Below, one piece after another: positions 41,141 to 49,360 of a stretch of DNA of 64,000 nucleotides. The notes below the pieces were generated by a model. The model worked only from the letters and a program-made list of their open reading frames with translations. It made no database searches and was not told the DNA's origin. The translations under genes were made by a program, and so were the position numbers. The stretch is from Bradyrhizobium ottawaense (GTDB lineage: Bacteria > Pseudomonadota > Alphaproteobacteria > Rhizobiales > Xanthobacteraceae). Numbering within the stretch: the stretch's first letter is position 1; every line of letters starts with the position of its first letter. The DNA is taken from contig NZ_LT629693.1 in assembly GCF_900099825.1 (NCBI RefSeq), forward strand, positions 8,009,001 through 8,073,000, given 5' to 3'.

Positions 41141-41594
41141 TTGGCCTCCTGTCTATGCGCCGAACATATCACAGCACCGCTTGACTGACTGCGCTTTCTT
41201 CCGCCGCAACGATCGCGGCGTCGGTGCGAACGAGCCTGGCCTCCCACGGTTTACGAGGCGACGGCGCCGATGAAGCGGTCGCCCTTGAGTCATGGAGCGA
41301 GGGAGTGAAGATAGACTGCAAGAAAAACCCGCCGGGTTGAGACGGCGGGTTTCCTTGGTCTCGCGAAGCTTTGGGAGCAGGGGCGCGATTACGCAGATCG
41401 TAACGGCCGGCGGTTAAGGAGCTCTGCATGAACACCTTGATCCGCGTAATGCCCGCATCAGATTCTTGGAGGTGCCAGGCGCGGTGCGATTGATTGGTGC
41501 GGCTTTTCATCAGCCGCGGTGAAGCGTCGCGCTTCCGTGCCCGCAACGGAACTTACGTCTTGCGGGAGGGTTGTTCTGGCCAGAGGAGCATCAG
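41141..41594. other. Gene-free region with two hairpins
   Basis: About 450 bp without a convincing gene. It contains a terminator-like hairpin (AAACCCGCCG 41325-41334 with CGGCGGGTTT 41343-41352) and a short stem GCGGCT/AGCCGC (41499-41517). The first could end a short transcript from either side; no source gene is evident. Confidence 0.45.
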
Positions 41595-41759
41595 ATGGCA
41601 GACAACAAGAATCCGAACGAGAAGCAGCCGGGCGAACATCCGGACGGAAAGTACCACTACAACCCAGGCAATCAGTCGGGCAAAACGGCCGAGATCGTCC
41701 CCAAGAAAGAGGCGAACGAGAACGACGAACCGCACCGCGACGCTCCCAAGCGCCCATAG
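41595..41759 (+). CDS. Small hydrophilic, probably disordered protein (54 aa)
   Basis: From ATG 41595 behind AGAGGAGCATCAG, a good ribosome-binding site. Almost entirely charged/polar (NKNPNEKQPGEHPDGKYHYN; KKEANENDEPHRDAPKRP), with no hydrophobic core, so it is likely intrinsically disordered. Such small proteins are often stress-induced in rhizobia, but no family is assigned. Confidence 0.6.
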   Translation: MADNKNPNEKQPGEHPDGKYHYNPGNQSGKTAEIVPKKEANENDEPHRDAPKRP

Positions 41760-42019
41760 ATGGTTTGCCGCCTTCCCTTCGATGGACGTAAACAAGCGGC
41801 GCCGCCTGATTTCATCGGCCGCGCGACGCAATCGTCTGCGCGCTGGACATTGCGATTGTGGTGGCAGCTCACCAATGTTTAACCGCCGTTTGCTGTATGC
41901 AATGCAGAAATGGTTGCCCAGAAAATCGTCTTGCCGAAACCCGGTTGCGGGAGATTGAATTCGGCGTGGGTCCTTGGAGCGACACCTGGCTATCGCCGGC
42001 CTCGCACCATCTTTCCCGC

Positions 42020-42063
42020 AAACTCCCGGCGCTTCCGAACAGGACGCCGGGAGTTTTGTTTTT
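42020..42063 (+). terminator. Strong intrinsic terminator without an obvious gene
   Basis: A 12-bp stem (AAACTCCCGGCG 42020-42031 with CGCCGGGAGTTT 42045-42056) followed by T-rich sequence. The nearest plus-strand gene ends 260 bp upstream, so it may close a small RNA or a long 3' UTR within 41760-42020. Confidence 0.75.
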
Positions 42064-42274
42064 CGCATGATCGGCGCGATGGCGGACGGCGCTTTGGCGG
42101 CAAGCCGAGGCGATTGACGCGGCCCGCTGGTGTTGCTCCCGAGCCACGTTTGCGACTCCATTTGAGGTCGGCGCAATACCGCCCAAACGTCGCCACGCCA
42201 TCGCCAAGGTCGAAAGGGAGTTTTCGCCAGTCTCCGAGGGTCCCATGGGGTCCCGCAACAGAATGTTGGGAGTC

Positions 42275-42691
42275 ATGGCAGGGCATCACCACGGCGAAGG
42301 CATCGGCGTTTCGAAGCTGCGGCTCGCAGCCCTGACGCTGGCGTTGACCTCTTCCCCGGTCTGCGCCGACACCTTTCAGGAGATGTGGATGGGCCGGGTC
42401 GCCCGGCCGCCCGCCGACAATCAGGAAGCCTCGGTTTACTGGGAGGACACCTGGGACGCGCGCGGCAAACGCTTCAAGGCCAACGAGGTCTCCTGCGCCC
42501 ATCGCACCGAGGCCTTCGGCACCATCTTCGTCGTCACCAATCTCGACAACGGCAAGACGATCAAGTGTCCGGTGCAGGATCGCGGACCCTACGCCCACGG
42601 CCGGGTGCTCGATTTCTCGCTCGGCGCGGCGCGCCAGATCGGCTGTGACGGACTGTGCCGCGTCAATGTCCGGCGCGCCGGTTACGAATAG
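42275..42691 (+). CDS. RlpA-like double-psi beta-barrel exported protein
   Basis: About 138 residues from ATG 42275 (ATG 42245 also possible). A signal sequence (LRLAALTLALTSSPVCA) is followed by an RlpA-like domain: EASVYWEDTWDARGKRFKAN, CAHRTEAFGTIFVVTNLDNG, and the signature DRGPYAHGRVLDFSLGAARQ. RlpA family proteins bind or cleave peptidoglycan; the catalytic aspartate of lytic RlpA (in DRGP) is present. It ends IGCDGLCRVNVRRAGYE, with an extra cysteine pair. No SPOR domain, so it is a short periplasmic version. Confidence 0.82.
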   Translation: MAGHHHGEGIGVSKLRLAALTLALTSSPVCADTFQEMWMGRVARPPADNQEASVYWEDTWDARGKRFKANEVSCAHRTEAFGTIFVVTNLDNGKTIKCPVQDRGPYAHGRVLDFSLGAARQIGCDGLCRVNVRRAGYE

Positions 42692-42744
42692 CCTCGCATG
42701 CGACAAATTGGCACGACGGGCAAAATATCGCTTAACCCGTCGAG

Positions 42745-43175
42745 CAAATCAGTGGTTCAACTCCGCCCGTCTCACGGCAACAAGAGGGGCGATCGCGATC
42801 GTCACGACGTGCGGTGGGATGCGGTGGACGCGAAGGCTGCGACTGACGAGCGCGGTCATTGCGTACGGTGAAATCGTTTGGGTCCGACGCCCCGGTGCTG
42901 GCGTCAAGTTGGCGGAAGCGAAAGCTGAAGCTGACGATGGTGGCAAGAAAGCCGGTCACCAGGACGAACTCGTATAAGCCGTAAAGCCATTGCGCAGGGA
43001 AGGCCGGAGTGTTTCCGCCAAACCTGTATGCTCGTGTGCGCATTTTTTGATGCACATTGCACGCGAGACCGCGGGTGCGGCGCGCACCCGGTCTTCCCTG
43101 CGCCCTCTGTTCTCAGGAGGGCAAACGAAATGCAAAACTTCGGGCGCATCGCGCCGCGAGATCGCGAAGTCGTAT
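42745..43175. repeat. Dispersed Bradyrhizobium-type repeat element (about 430 bp)
   Basis: Non-coding sequence whose six-frame translations (QNFGRIAPRDREVV, GAGKTGCAPHPRSRV, VHRIPPHVVTIA) I recognise as recurring junk peptides annotated many times in Bradyrhizobium genomes. It has self-complementary stretches such as the arms around ACCGCGGGTGCGGCGCGCACCCGGT. No gene is supported here. Confidence 0.6.
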
Positions 43176-43181
43176 TCGAAC

Positions 43182-43310
43182 TTCGTAGGGCGGGCAGAGC
43201 CAACGGGTCGCGCGAATGCGCGCCCGATGACAGGCTCCGCGTGCCCACCAATCCAGGTCACAGAAAAGATGGTGGGCACGGCGCAAGTGCGCCTTTGCTC
43301 ACCCTACGAA
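43182..43310. repeat. Palindromic repeat element with ttcgtaggg...accctacgaa ends
   Basis: Outer arms TTCGTAGGGCGGGCAGAG (from 43182) and CTTTGCTCACCCTACGAA (to 43310) are near-complementary. Inner arms GTGCCCACCA and TGGTGGGCAC form a second hairpin. It follows the previous element directly and looks like a separate dispersed repeat. Confidence 0.7.
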
Positions 43311-43345
43311 GTAGAGACGTGCTGTTTGAAATTCAAATCAGAAAC

Positions 43346-43594
43346 TCACGCCCGCGGGCGGCGGCATGCCGGCTCCCGCGTCACGCGAGCGAGTGCGCGA
43401 TCGGCCTGCGATATCGGACTGCAGACCGTGAATACGAATGCCAGCCGCGTGCACTGCCAGTCCGGACCGATCTCGGCTGCCGGGAACGGCTCCGAATAAG
43501 TCAGTCCGGCCGCGACGAGCGCGATGACACAGACGAGCGACACCAAAGCCAGCGTGAAAACGAGGCGTTTGCGGGTCCACCAAATGTGGGGCAT
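43346..43594 (-). CDS. Small single-helix membrane protein (82 aa)
   Basis: From ATG 43594 with AGGAGGACCGCC upstream. One clear membrane segment (FTLALVSLVCVIALVAAGLT) after a basic N-terminus (WWTRKRL), then a polar tail with cysteines (DWQCTRLAFVFTVCSP). Topology predicts the tail outside the cytoplasm. Family not recognised. Confidence 0.55.
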   Translation of the reverse strand: MPHIWWTRKRLVFTLALVSLVCVIALVAAGLTYSEPFPAAEIGPDWQCTRLAFVFTVCSPISQADRALARVTREPACRRPRA

Positions 43595-43699
43595 GGCGGT
43601 CCTCCTGTTCGGACGCCGCCAACATAGGATCGCGCCGGCAGCTCCGGTGTGAACGGCATCACAGTCCGTCTGGCCTCCCGGTTTCGTGATTTCGGCAAG

Positions 43700-43774
43700 C
43701 CCCGCCAGGCTTCAAGCCCCCGCCAGGCTTCACTGTCAGGCCCCGCCAGGCTTCACAGGCCTCGCCCGGCGTCA
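43700..43774. repeat. Four imperfect 15-bp direct repeats
   Basis: Copies of CCCCGCCAGGCTTCA lie at 43700-43714, 43718-43732 and 43741-43755, with a degenerate fourth (CCTCGCCCGGCGTCA) at 43760-43774 that runs into the stop codon of the next minus-strand gene. Spacers are 3, 8 and 4 bp; not a CRISPR. Confidence 0.8.
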
Positions 43775-43966
43775 CTGGGCCGGCTGGATCACGTTGCAGT
43801 TGGTGCGGCCGGACATCAGGCAATCCTGCATCTTGCTGGCGGCGGTCAGGTCGTGCGCCAGCCACAGCCCGGCGGCCAGCATCACAGCCGCGATCAACAG
43901 GCCGGCAATCGCGCCGCGGCGGCTGCCGCCCTCCTCCGGATCCGTCATGGTGTCATCGCCTTCCAT
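43772..43966 (-). CDS. Small single-helix membrane protein (64 aa)
   Basis: From ATG 43966 (or 43948). The N-terminus is polar and acidic (MTDPEEGGSRRG), followed by one membrane segment (AIAGLLIAAVMLAAGLWLAH) and a periplasmic tail with two cysteines (MQDCLMSGRTNCNVIQ). I recall comparable short proteins in Bradyrhizobium; no function known. Its stop is at the edge of the 15-bp repeats. Confidence 0.6.
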   Translation of the reverse strand: MEGDDTMTDPEEGGSRRGAIAGLLIAAVMLAAGLWLAHDLTAASKMQDCLMSGRTNCNVIQPAQ

Positions 43967-44152
43967 AGCGTTTTCGAGCGAAGTGGATGCCGGTTCGCGT
44001 AAAGAAAACGCGTCAAAACAAGGAACCGGCGCGCCGGCAATAGTTCGAAGAGAACTTACACGCGCTGGGTATAACTGTCGCAAATCCGTTGCGCGCGGGC
44101 ATCCCTTGATCGACACTCCGTTTTTGGGACTGAGCGTGCGCGGGGGCGTGCC

Positions 44153-44362
44153 ATGGGTAAGCAGGAAACGGGCTACGATTACCATCGTTACCGGAAATTG
44201 CTGGCGGAAGCGGTCGACGAGACCAAACGGCTCGAACTGATCGAGCAGTTGATCAACGAGAAGGCCCGCGACCGGCTGGAAGCCCAGCGGACGTCGGACC
44301 GGGTGGCGATGACGGCGGTGACGGTCGCCAGGATCCTCGGACCGACCGCGCGGCCGCGATAA
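44153..44362 (+). CDS. Small helical protein (69 aa), unknown
   Basis: From ATG 44153. Soluble and strongly helical (YRKLLAEAVDETKRLELIEQ; LINEKARDRLEAQRTSDRVA), with a short C-terminal hydrophobic patch. No family recognised; the absence of membrane segments suggests a cytoplasmic protein. No clear operon partner. Confidence 0.55.
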   Translation: MGKQETGYDYHRYRKLLAEAVDETKRLELIEQLINEKARDRLEAQRTSDRVAMTAVTVARILGPTARPR

Positions 44363-44468
44363 TTTCGGGATCAAGTCGCTCGATCCGAGCGAGCCGGCCG
44401 TCCTGCTCCGGAACTGGACCCGGCGCGATCGACGGGCGTGGTCCTCGCTTCTGCGCCCTCTCGGACCC

Positions 44469-44651
44469 TCACTTCTCGGCGGCGGCCATCACGATCGAAC
44501 CGACCAGTCCGATCAGGGCACAGGCCAGCAGGGCATATTGCAGGATTGCGACCGCCTGCCGCGGCGTTTCGGTCGCGGTGGCAATGTCGTAAAGCAGCCA
44601 CGCCGACGTCAGCCCGCTCATCAGCATGATTTTCGGCCATCTGCTGTTCAT
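44469..44651 (-). CDS. Small two-helix membrane protein (60 aa)
   Basis: From ATG 44651, preceded by GGGGAGATTTGC, a good ribosome-binding site. Two hydrophobic segments (IMLMSGLTSAWLLYDIATA; ILQYALLACALIGLVGSIVM) are joined by a short polar loop. Function unknown. Confidence 0.6.
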   Translation of the reverse strand: MNSRWPKIMLMSGLTSAWLLYDIATATETPRQAVAILQYALLACALIGLVGSIVMAAAEK

Positions 44652-44771
44652 GCAAATCTCCCCTGATTTTGCTATTGGACGCTGGCATTTTGCCTTGGGT
44701 TCACCTAACCAAGGCGACAAACCGCGCCGGCGCGCGGCTACCCCTATTTTGAAAGCGACAAGGCCTCTTTT

Positions 44772-45128
44772 ATGAGTGGATTCAAGGAACCGAGCTTCGC
44801 CGACCGCCAGAAGGCCGCGCTGCAGGCCAAGCAGAACATTCTGAACAAGTTCAAGGCGGCACCCGGACCTGATGATCCCGAGGTGAAGCGCCGGCAGGCC
44901 GAGCGCGAGGCGCAGGCCGCCGTCCGCGCCAAGGCAAAGGAAGTCCGCGAAGCCGCCAAGGCCGAAGCGAAGGCGCGTGAGGAAGCCGCCGCCGCCGAAG
45001 CCAAGGCCGCGCTCGCCCGCGAGAAGGAAGAGGAAGTCGCCCGCCAGGCCGCGCTCGAGGCCGAACAGAAGGCCAAGCGCGACGCCCGCTATGCCGCGCG
45101 CAAGGGCGGCAAGGGCAAGAAGAAGTAA
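44772..45128 (+). CDS. DUF6481-like, highly charged helical protein
   Basis: A 118-residue protein from ATG 44772. The N-terminus (MSGFKEPSFADRQKAALQAK) is characteristic, followed by a long Ala/Lys/Glu-rich helix (EVREAAKAEAKAREEAAAAE) and a basic tail (ARKGGKGKKK). It may bind nucleic acid or form a coiled coil; the role is unknown. Monocistronic. Confidence 0.75.
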   Translation: MSGFKEPSFADRQKAALQAKQNILNKFKAAPGPDDPEVKRRQAEREAQAAVRAKAKEVREAAKAEAKAREEAAAAEAKAALAREKEEEVARQAALEAEQKAKRDARYAARKGGKGKKK

Positions 45129-45548
45129 GCGGCGGGATCGGTTCGGCGCGTCGTCGCCAAGCACCAGCACCTATCGAAGATTGTCCGAGCGAGTCATTCC
45201 GGGGCGATGCGCAGCATCGAACCTGGAATCTCCCTCACCGCATCATGCTTCAAGCAAACGATCTCAGTGCGGCGTGCGACAAGCTGCCGCCCAAGCTTGG
45301 ACGCATTGTTGACGGAGTCTTTTGCGAAGCCTCGTTTTAGCGTGTGCGCTGCAGCATATCCGGCCTCTCCCAGGGCCAGGAAACGGCACTAAATCAGGAT
45401 TCCAGCCACGGCTTGCCGTCGCGCACCGCCTCGACCTAACAGACAGCCTCGAACTATCAGACTAGAGCATTCTCGGGCGAAGACCGGCTAAGATGGGCAC
45501 AACGCCGGCCTGGAAACGCCGACCAAGAACAGCATCAGGGGAGACACC
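45129..45548. other. Gene-free region before the TRAP operon
   Basis: About 420 bp with no gene. It contains one dispersed palindrome (45194-45230) and presumably the dctP promoter near the right end. No operator-like repeat was identified beside the start. Confidence 0.5.
45194..45230. repeat. Short dispersed palindrome (attccggggcgatgc type)
   Basis: ATTCCGGGGCGATGC pairs imperfectly with GCATCGAACCTGGAAT across GCA. I recognise this as a frequent intergenic palindrome in Bradyrhizobium genomes. Confidence 0.65.
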
Positions 45549-46571
45549 ATGATCACACGCCGCCATATCCTCGCATCCGCGCTTGCCGCGCCCGCCATCC
45601 TGCGTCTCGGTACCGGTACCGCGCACGCTGCGACCACGCTGAAGATCTCGCACCAGTTTCCAGGCGGCACCATCGACAAGGGCGATTTCCGCGACCGGCT
45701 GTGCCGGATGTTCGCCCAGGAAGTCACCAAGCGCAGCGGCGGCGAAATCGTCGGCGAAATCTATCCGAACTCCTCGCTGGTCAAGACCAACGCGCAGTTC
45801 TCGGCGATGCGCAAGGGCGCGCTCGATATCAGCCTCTACCCGATGCCCTATGCCGGCGGCGAATTGCCCGAGACCAATATCGGCCTGATGCCGGGCCTGG
45901 TCGCGACCTACGATCAGGGCATGCGCTGGAAGAAGGAGCCGGTGGGCAAGGCTTTGACCGACTTCCTCGCCGACAAGGGTATCATCCTGCTCTCCTGGGT
46001 CTGGCAGGCCGGCGGCGTCGCCAGCCGTTCCCGCCCCATCGTGGCCCCCGAGGACGCCAAGGGACTGAAGGTCCGCGGCGGCTCGCGCGAAATGGACATG
46101 GTGCTGCAGACCGCGGGCGCCGCCGTGCTGTCGGTGCCGTCGAACGAAATCTATGCCGCGATGCAGACCGGCGCCTGCGACGCCGGCATCACCTCCTCCA
46201 CCAGCCTGATCTCGTTCCGCCTCGAGGAGGTCGCGAAGGCGCTGACCTCGGGCGCCGGCGCGTCCTACTGGTTCATGCTGGAGCCGTTGATGATGTCGAA
46301 GGCGATCTTCGACAAGTTGCCGAAGAACCAGCAGGACATCCTGCTTGCGGTCGGCACCGAAATGGAAGTCTTCGGCCGCAAGGGCGCGCAGGACGACGAC
46401 GTCGAGGTCGCCAAGGTCTACGAGAAGGCCGGCGCCAAGGTCTCCGCGCTCGACGTGGCGACGGTCGGCAAGTGGCGCGACATTGCGCGCGATACCGCCT
46501 GGAAGGACTATGGTGCTAAGACGGCAACCTCAGCGAAATTGCTGAAGCTCGCGAGCGACGTCTCCGCATGA
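45549..46571 (+). CDS. TRAP transporter substrate-binding protein (DctP family)
   Basis: A 340-residue periplasmic receptor. The N-terminus MITRRHILASALAAPAI carries a twin-arginine signal. The DctP fold is seen in TTLKISHQFPGGTIDKGDFR, GGEIVGEIYPNSSLVKTNAQ and GLKVRGGSREMDMVLQTAGA, with the ligand-carboxylate arginine expected in the last. The substrate, probably an organic acid, is unknown. It is first of dctPQM, and its stop overlaps dctQ (46568-46571). Confidence 0.93.
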   Translation: MITRRHILASALAAPAILRLGTGTAHAATTLKISHQFPGGTIDKGDFRDRLCRMFAQEVTKRSGGEIVGEIYPNSSLVKTNAQFSAMRKGALDISLYPMPYAGGELPETNIGLMPGLVATYDQGMRWKKEPVGKALTDFLADKGIILLSWVWQAGGVASRSRPIVAPEDAKGLKVRGGSREMDMVLQTAGAAVLSVPSNEIYAAMQTGACDAGITSSTSLISFRLEEVAKALTSGAGASYWFMLEPLMMSKAIFDKLPKNQQDILLAVGTEMEVFGRKGAQDDDVEVAKVYEKAGAKVSALDVATVGKWRDIARDTAWKDYGAKTATSAKLLKLASDVSA

Positions 46572-47122
46572 TGCATGGTCCGCTTCCGGATCAGAAAGAC
46601 CTTCCCGGCGCCGTCACGAGCAACCCGCTCATGGCGGCCCTCGGACAGGCGCTGGCGCTTTGCAACAACGTCATCGTCTTCGTCGCTGCGCTGGCGCTGA
46701 TCGCGGCCTGTGCGATCCTCAGCTACAGCGTGATCGGCCGCGCCCTGTTCCACAGCGCCAATTACTGGCAGGACGAGGCGGCGGTGTTTCTGCTGGTCGG
46801 CGCCACCTTCATGACCGCGGCCTATGTGCAGGGCCAGCGCGGCCATATCGGCATCGAGGCCTTTATCGGTCTGATCTCAGCGCGTGCCAACCGAATCCGG
46901 CTGTGGCTGGTCGATGTCGCGAGCCTGCTGTTCTGCGCGTTCTTCGCCTGGAAATCCTGGACGCTGGCGCATGAGGCCTGGGTCGACGGCCAGGTCTCGA
47001 ACTCGATGTGGTCGCCGCCGCTGGCGATCCCCTACGTGCTGATGGCGCTCGGCATGAGCTTGCTTTGCCTGCAACTGCTGTTGCAGATCATTATTCCTTT
47101 GGTGGGTACCTCGCGCCGATGA
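46568..47122 (+). CDS. TRAP transporter small permease (DctQ family)
   Basis: A 184-residue four-helix membrane protein with the DctQ pattern YSVIGRALFHSANYWQDEAA and VFLLVGATFMTAAYVQGQRG, plus GHIGIEAFIGLIS. It bridges the receptor to the large permease. Overlaps both neighbours by ATGA (46568-46571 and 47119-47122), a tightly coupled operon. Confidence 0.92.
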   Translation: MMHGPLPDQKDLPGAVTSNPLMAALGQALALCNNVIVFVAALALIAACAILSYSVIGRALFHSANYWQDEAAVFLLVGATFMTAAYVQGQRGHIGIEAFIGLISARANRIRLWLVDVASLLFCAFFAWKSWTLAHEAWVDGQVSNSMWSPPLAIPYVLMALGMSLLCLQLLLQIIIPLVGTSRR

Positions 47123-48477
47123 GCGTTCTCGGAATTGGCCTCAGTTACGGCTTTGCCACCCTGTTTGCGATGTTCTCCGGCATGCCGATCGCGTTTGCGC
47201 TCGGCGCCGTCGCCGTCGTCTTCATGGCGATCTACATGCCGGCGGCCTCGCTCGATACCGTGACGCAGAACGTCTACGAGGAAATGGCATCGATCACGCT
47301 GCTGTCGATCCCGCTGTTTATCCTCAAGGGCGCGGCGATCGGCAAATCCCGCGCCGGCCAGGATCTCTATTCGGCGCTGCATGCCTGGCTGCATCGCGTC
47401 CCCGGCGGGCTTGGCGTCGCCAACGTGTTCGCCTGCGCGTTGTTCGCGGCGATGGCGGGCTCCTCGCCTGCGACCTGTTCGGCGATCGGCTCGGCCGGCA
47501 TTCCCGAGATGCGCAAGCGCGGCTATTCCGGCGGCTTCGCGGCCGGCATCATCGCGGCCGGCGGCACGCTCGGCATTCTGCTGCCGCCCTCGATCACCAT
47601 GATCCTGTTTGCGGTCGCCGCGGAGAAATCGTTAGGACGCCTGTTCCTCGCCGGCATCGGGCCGGGGCTGCTGCTGGTGACATTGTTCGGCATCTACGCG
47701 GTGTTCCGGTTCCGCAAGGAATATGCCGCGGCCCACGCGCTCTACATCGCGACCGGCACCGAAGCCGCGATCCTGCACCACGACGATTTCACCATGGCGC
47801 AGCGCTTCAGCGCGCTGCCGCGGGTGCTGCCGTTCGTCCTGCTGCTCACCGGCGTGATGATCGCGCTCTATGGCGGCTACGCCACGCCGTCGGAAACCGC
47901 GGGACTCGGCGGGCTATTGGCGCTGGTGCTGATCGCGCTGATCTACAGCGTGTGGCGGCCGAGCGATCTGGCGCCGATCCTGAAATCGACCATCCGCGAA
48001 TCCACCATGCTGATGATGATCATCGGCATGTCGCTGCTCTATTCCTATGTGATGAGCTATCTGCACATCTCGCAATCGGCGGCGGAGGCCATCGTCGCGA
48101 TGCATCTGCCGCGCTGGGAGTTGCTGGCGGCGATCCTGGTGATGGTGGTCGTGCTCGGCTTCTTCCTGCCGCCGGTGTCGATCATCCTGATGACCGCGCC
48201 GATCATCCTGCCGCCGCTGCGCGCCGCCAATTTCGACATCATCTGGTTCGGAATCGTGATGACCATCGTGATGGAGATGGGACTGATTCATCCGCCCGTC
48301 GGCCTCAACATCTTCGTCATCCGCAACGTCGCGCCCGATATTCCCTTGAGCGAAGTGATCTGGGGCACGCTGCCGTTCGTGCTGTTGATGATGGTCGCGG
48401 TACTGCTGCTGTGCTTCTTCCCGGGGATATCGACCACACTGCCCGATCTGGTGATGGGCCCGGACGGGGGAAGATAG
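47119..48477 (+). CDS. TRAP transporter large permease (DctM family)
   Basis: A 452-residue permease with about 12 helices. Motifs: FSGMPIAFALGAVAVVFMAI, SIPLFILKGAAIGKSRAGQD, MAGSSPATCSAIGSAGIPEM, AGIIAAGGTLGILLPPSITM and GLIHPPVGLNIFVIRNVAPD, all typical of DctM. It uses sodium or proton gradients to import the receptor-bound acid. Its last 161 bases are overlapped on the opposite strand by the mvaB tail. Confidence 0.94.
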   Translation: MSVLGIGLSYGFATLFAMFSGMPIAFALGAVAVVFMAIYMPAASLDTVTQNVYEEMASITLLSIPLFILKGAAIGKSRAGQDLYSALHAWLHRVPGGLGVANVFACALFAAMAGSSPATCSAIGSAGIPEMRKRGYSGGFAAGIIAAGGTLGILLPPSITMILFAVAAEKSLGRLFLAGIGPGLLLVTLFGIYAVFRFRKEYAAAHALYIATGTEAAILHHDDFTMAQRFSALPRVLPFVLLLTGVMIALYGGYATPSETAGLGGLLALVLIALIYSVWRPSDLAPILKSTIRESTMLMMIIGMSLLYSYVMSYLHISQSAAEAIVAMHLPRWELLAAILVMVVVLGFFLPPVSIILMTAPIILPPLRAANFDIIWFGIVMTIVMEMGLIHPPVGLNIFVIRNVAPDIPLSEVIWGTLPFVLLMMVAVLLLCFFPGISTTLPDLVMGPDGGR

Positions 48478-49360
48478 GCGGCGCCGACGCCACGCGGCTA
48501 ACCGGAGCGCGGCCGATCAAGCCGCTCACGACGTTGATCGCAGCAAGCAGCTTCGGCATATCGACGCCGGTCCTGATCCCCATACCTTCGAGCATGTAGA
48601 CCACGTCCTCGGTCGCGACATTGCCGGTCGCACCGGGAGCGTAGGGACAGCCGCCGAGGCCGCCGGCCGCGGAATCGAGCACGCGGCAGCCTTCTTCCAT
48701 CCCGGCATAGAGATTGGCCAGCGCCTGGCCGTAGGTGTCGTGGAAATGCATCGCGAGCTTCGCCATCGGCACATCGCCCGCCACCGCGCGCAGCAATTGC
48801 CGGGCTTTCAATGGCGTACCGACGCCGATGGTGTCGCCGAGCGAGATTTCGTAGCAGCCGAGGTCCCACAGCACCCTGGCGACGTCGACGACCGCCTGCG
48901 GCTTGATCTCGCCCTCATAGGGGCAGCCGAGCACCGTGGAGATATAACCGCGCACCCGGACGCCATCGGCCTTGGCACGGGCCACCACCGGCTTGAAGCG
49001 CTCGATCGATTCAGCGATCGAGCAATTGATATTGGCGCGCGAGAAACTCTCGGATGCAGCGGCGAACACCGCAATTAGCCTGGCGCCCGCGGCCTGCGAG
49101 GCCTCGTAGCCCTTCTCGTTCGGCACCAGCACCGGCAGTTCGCAATCTCTGTGATGGCTGACGCCGCGCAGCACGGCGTCGGAACCGACCATCTGCGGGA
49201 TCGCCTTCGGCGACACGAACGCGCCGACCTCGACCTCCCGCAACCCGGCACCGATCAGCGCTTCGATGAAGGCAATCCGGTCGGCAACGCTGACCGGAGT
49301 CTTCTCGTTCTGCAGGCCGTCACGCGGACCGACCTCGACGATGCGGACGGCGTCGCTCAT
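48317..49360 (-). CDS. mvaB: Hydroxymethylglutaryl-CoA lyase with aberrant C-terminal tail
   Basis: A 347-residue TIM-barrel lyase cleaving HMG-CoA to acetoacetate and acetyl-CoA, the last step of leucine breakdown. Motifs are IVEVGPRDGLQNEK, HFHDTYGQALANLYAGMEEG and the signature SAAGGLGGCPYAPGATGNVA with the catalytic cysteine. Homology ends near GLIGRAPVSRV (about residue 300). The remaining 45 residues (PPIFPRPGPSPDRAVW and beyond) are not family-like and are read antisense to the end of dctM, so the native stop seems lost. The start overlaps the mccA stop by one base. Confidence 0.9.
   Translation of the reverse strand: MSDAVRIVEVGPRDGLQNEKTPVSVADRIAFIEALIGAGLREVEVGAFVSPKAIPQMVGSDAVLRGVSHHRDCELPVLVPNEKGYEASQAAGARLIAVFAAASESFSRANINCSIAESIERFKPVVARAKADGVRVRGYISTVLGCPYEGEIKPQAVVDVARVLWDLGCYEISLGDTIGVGTPLKARQLLRAVAGDVPMAKLAMHFHDTYGQALANLYAGMEEGCRVLDSAAGGLGGCPYAPGATGNVATEDVVYMLEGMGIRTGVDMPKLLAAINVVSGLIGRAPVSRVASAPPIFPRPGPSPDRAVWSISPGRSTAAVPRPSSTARTAACPRSLRSREYRARRCG

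Noticed and set aside
42732..43055. Possible 107-residue protein with a membrane segment
   Set aside because: It lies within a dispersed Bradyrhizobium repeat whose translations recur as spurious annotations.
43700..43774. CRISPR-like array
   Set aside because: Units are 15 bp with 3-8 bp irregular spacers and no cas genes.
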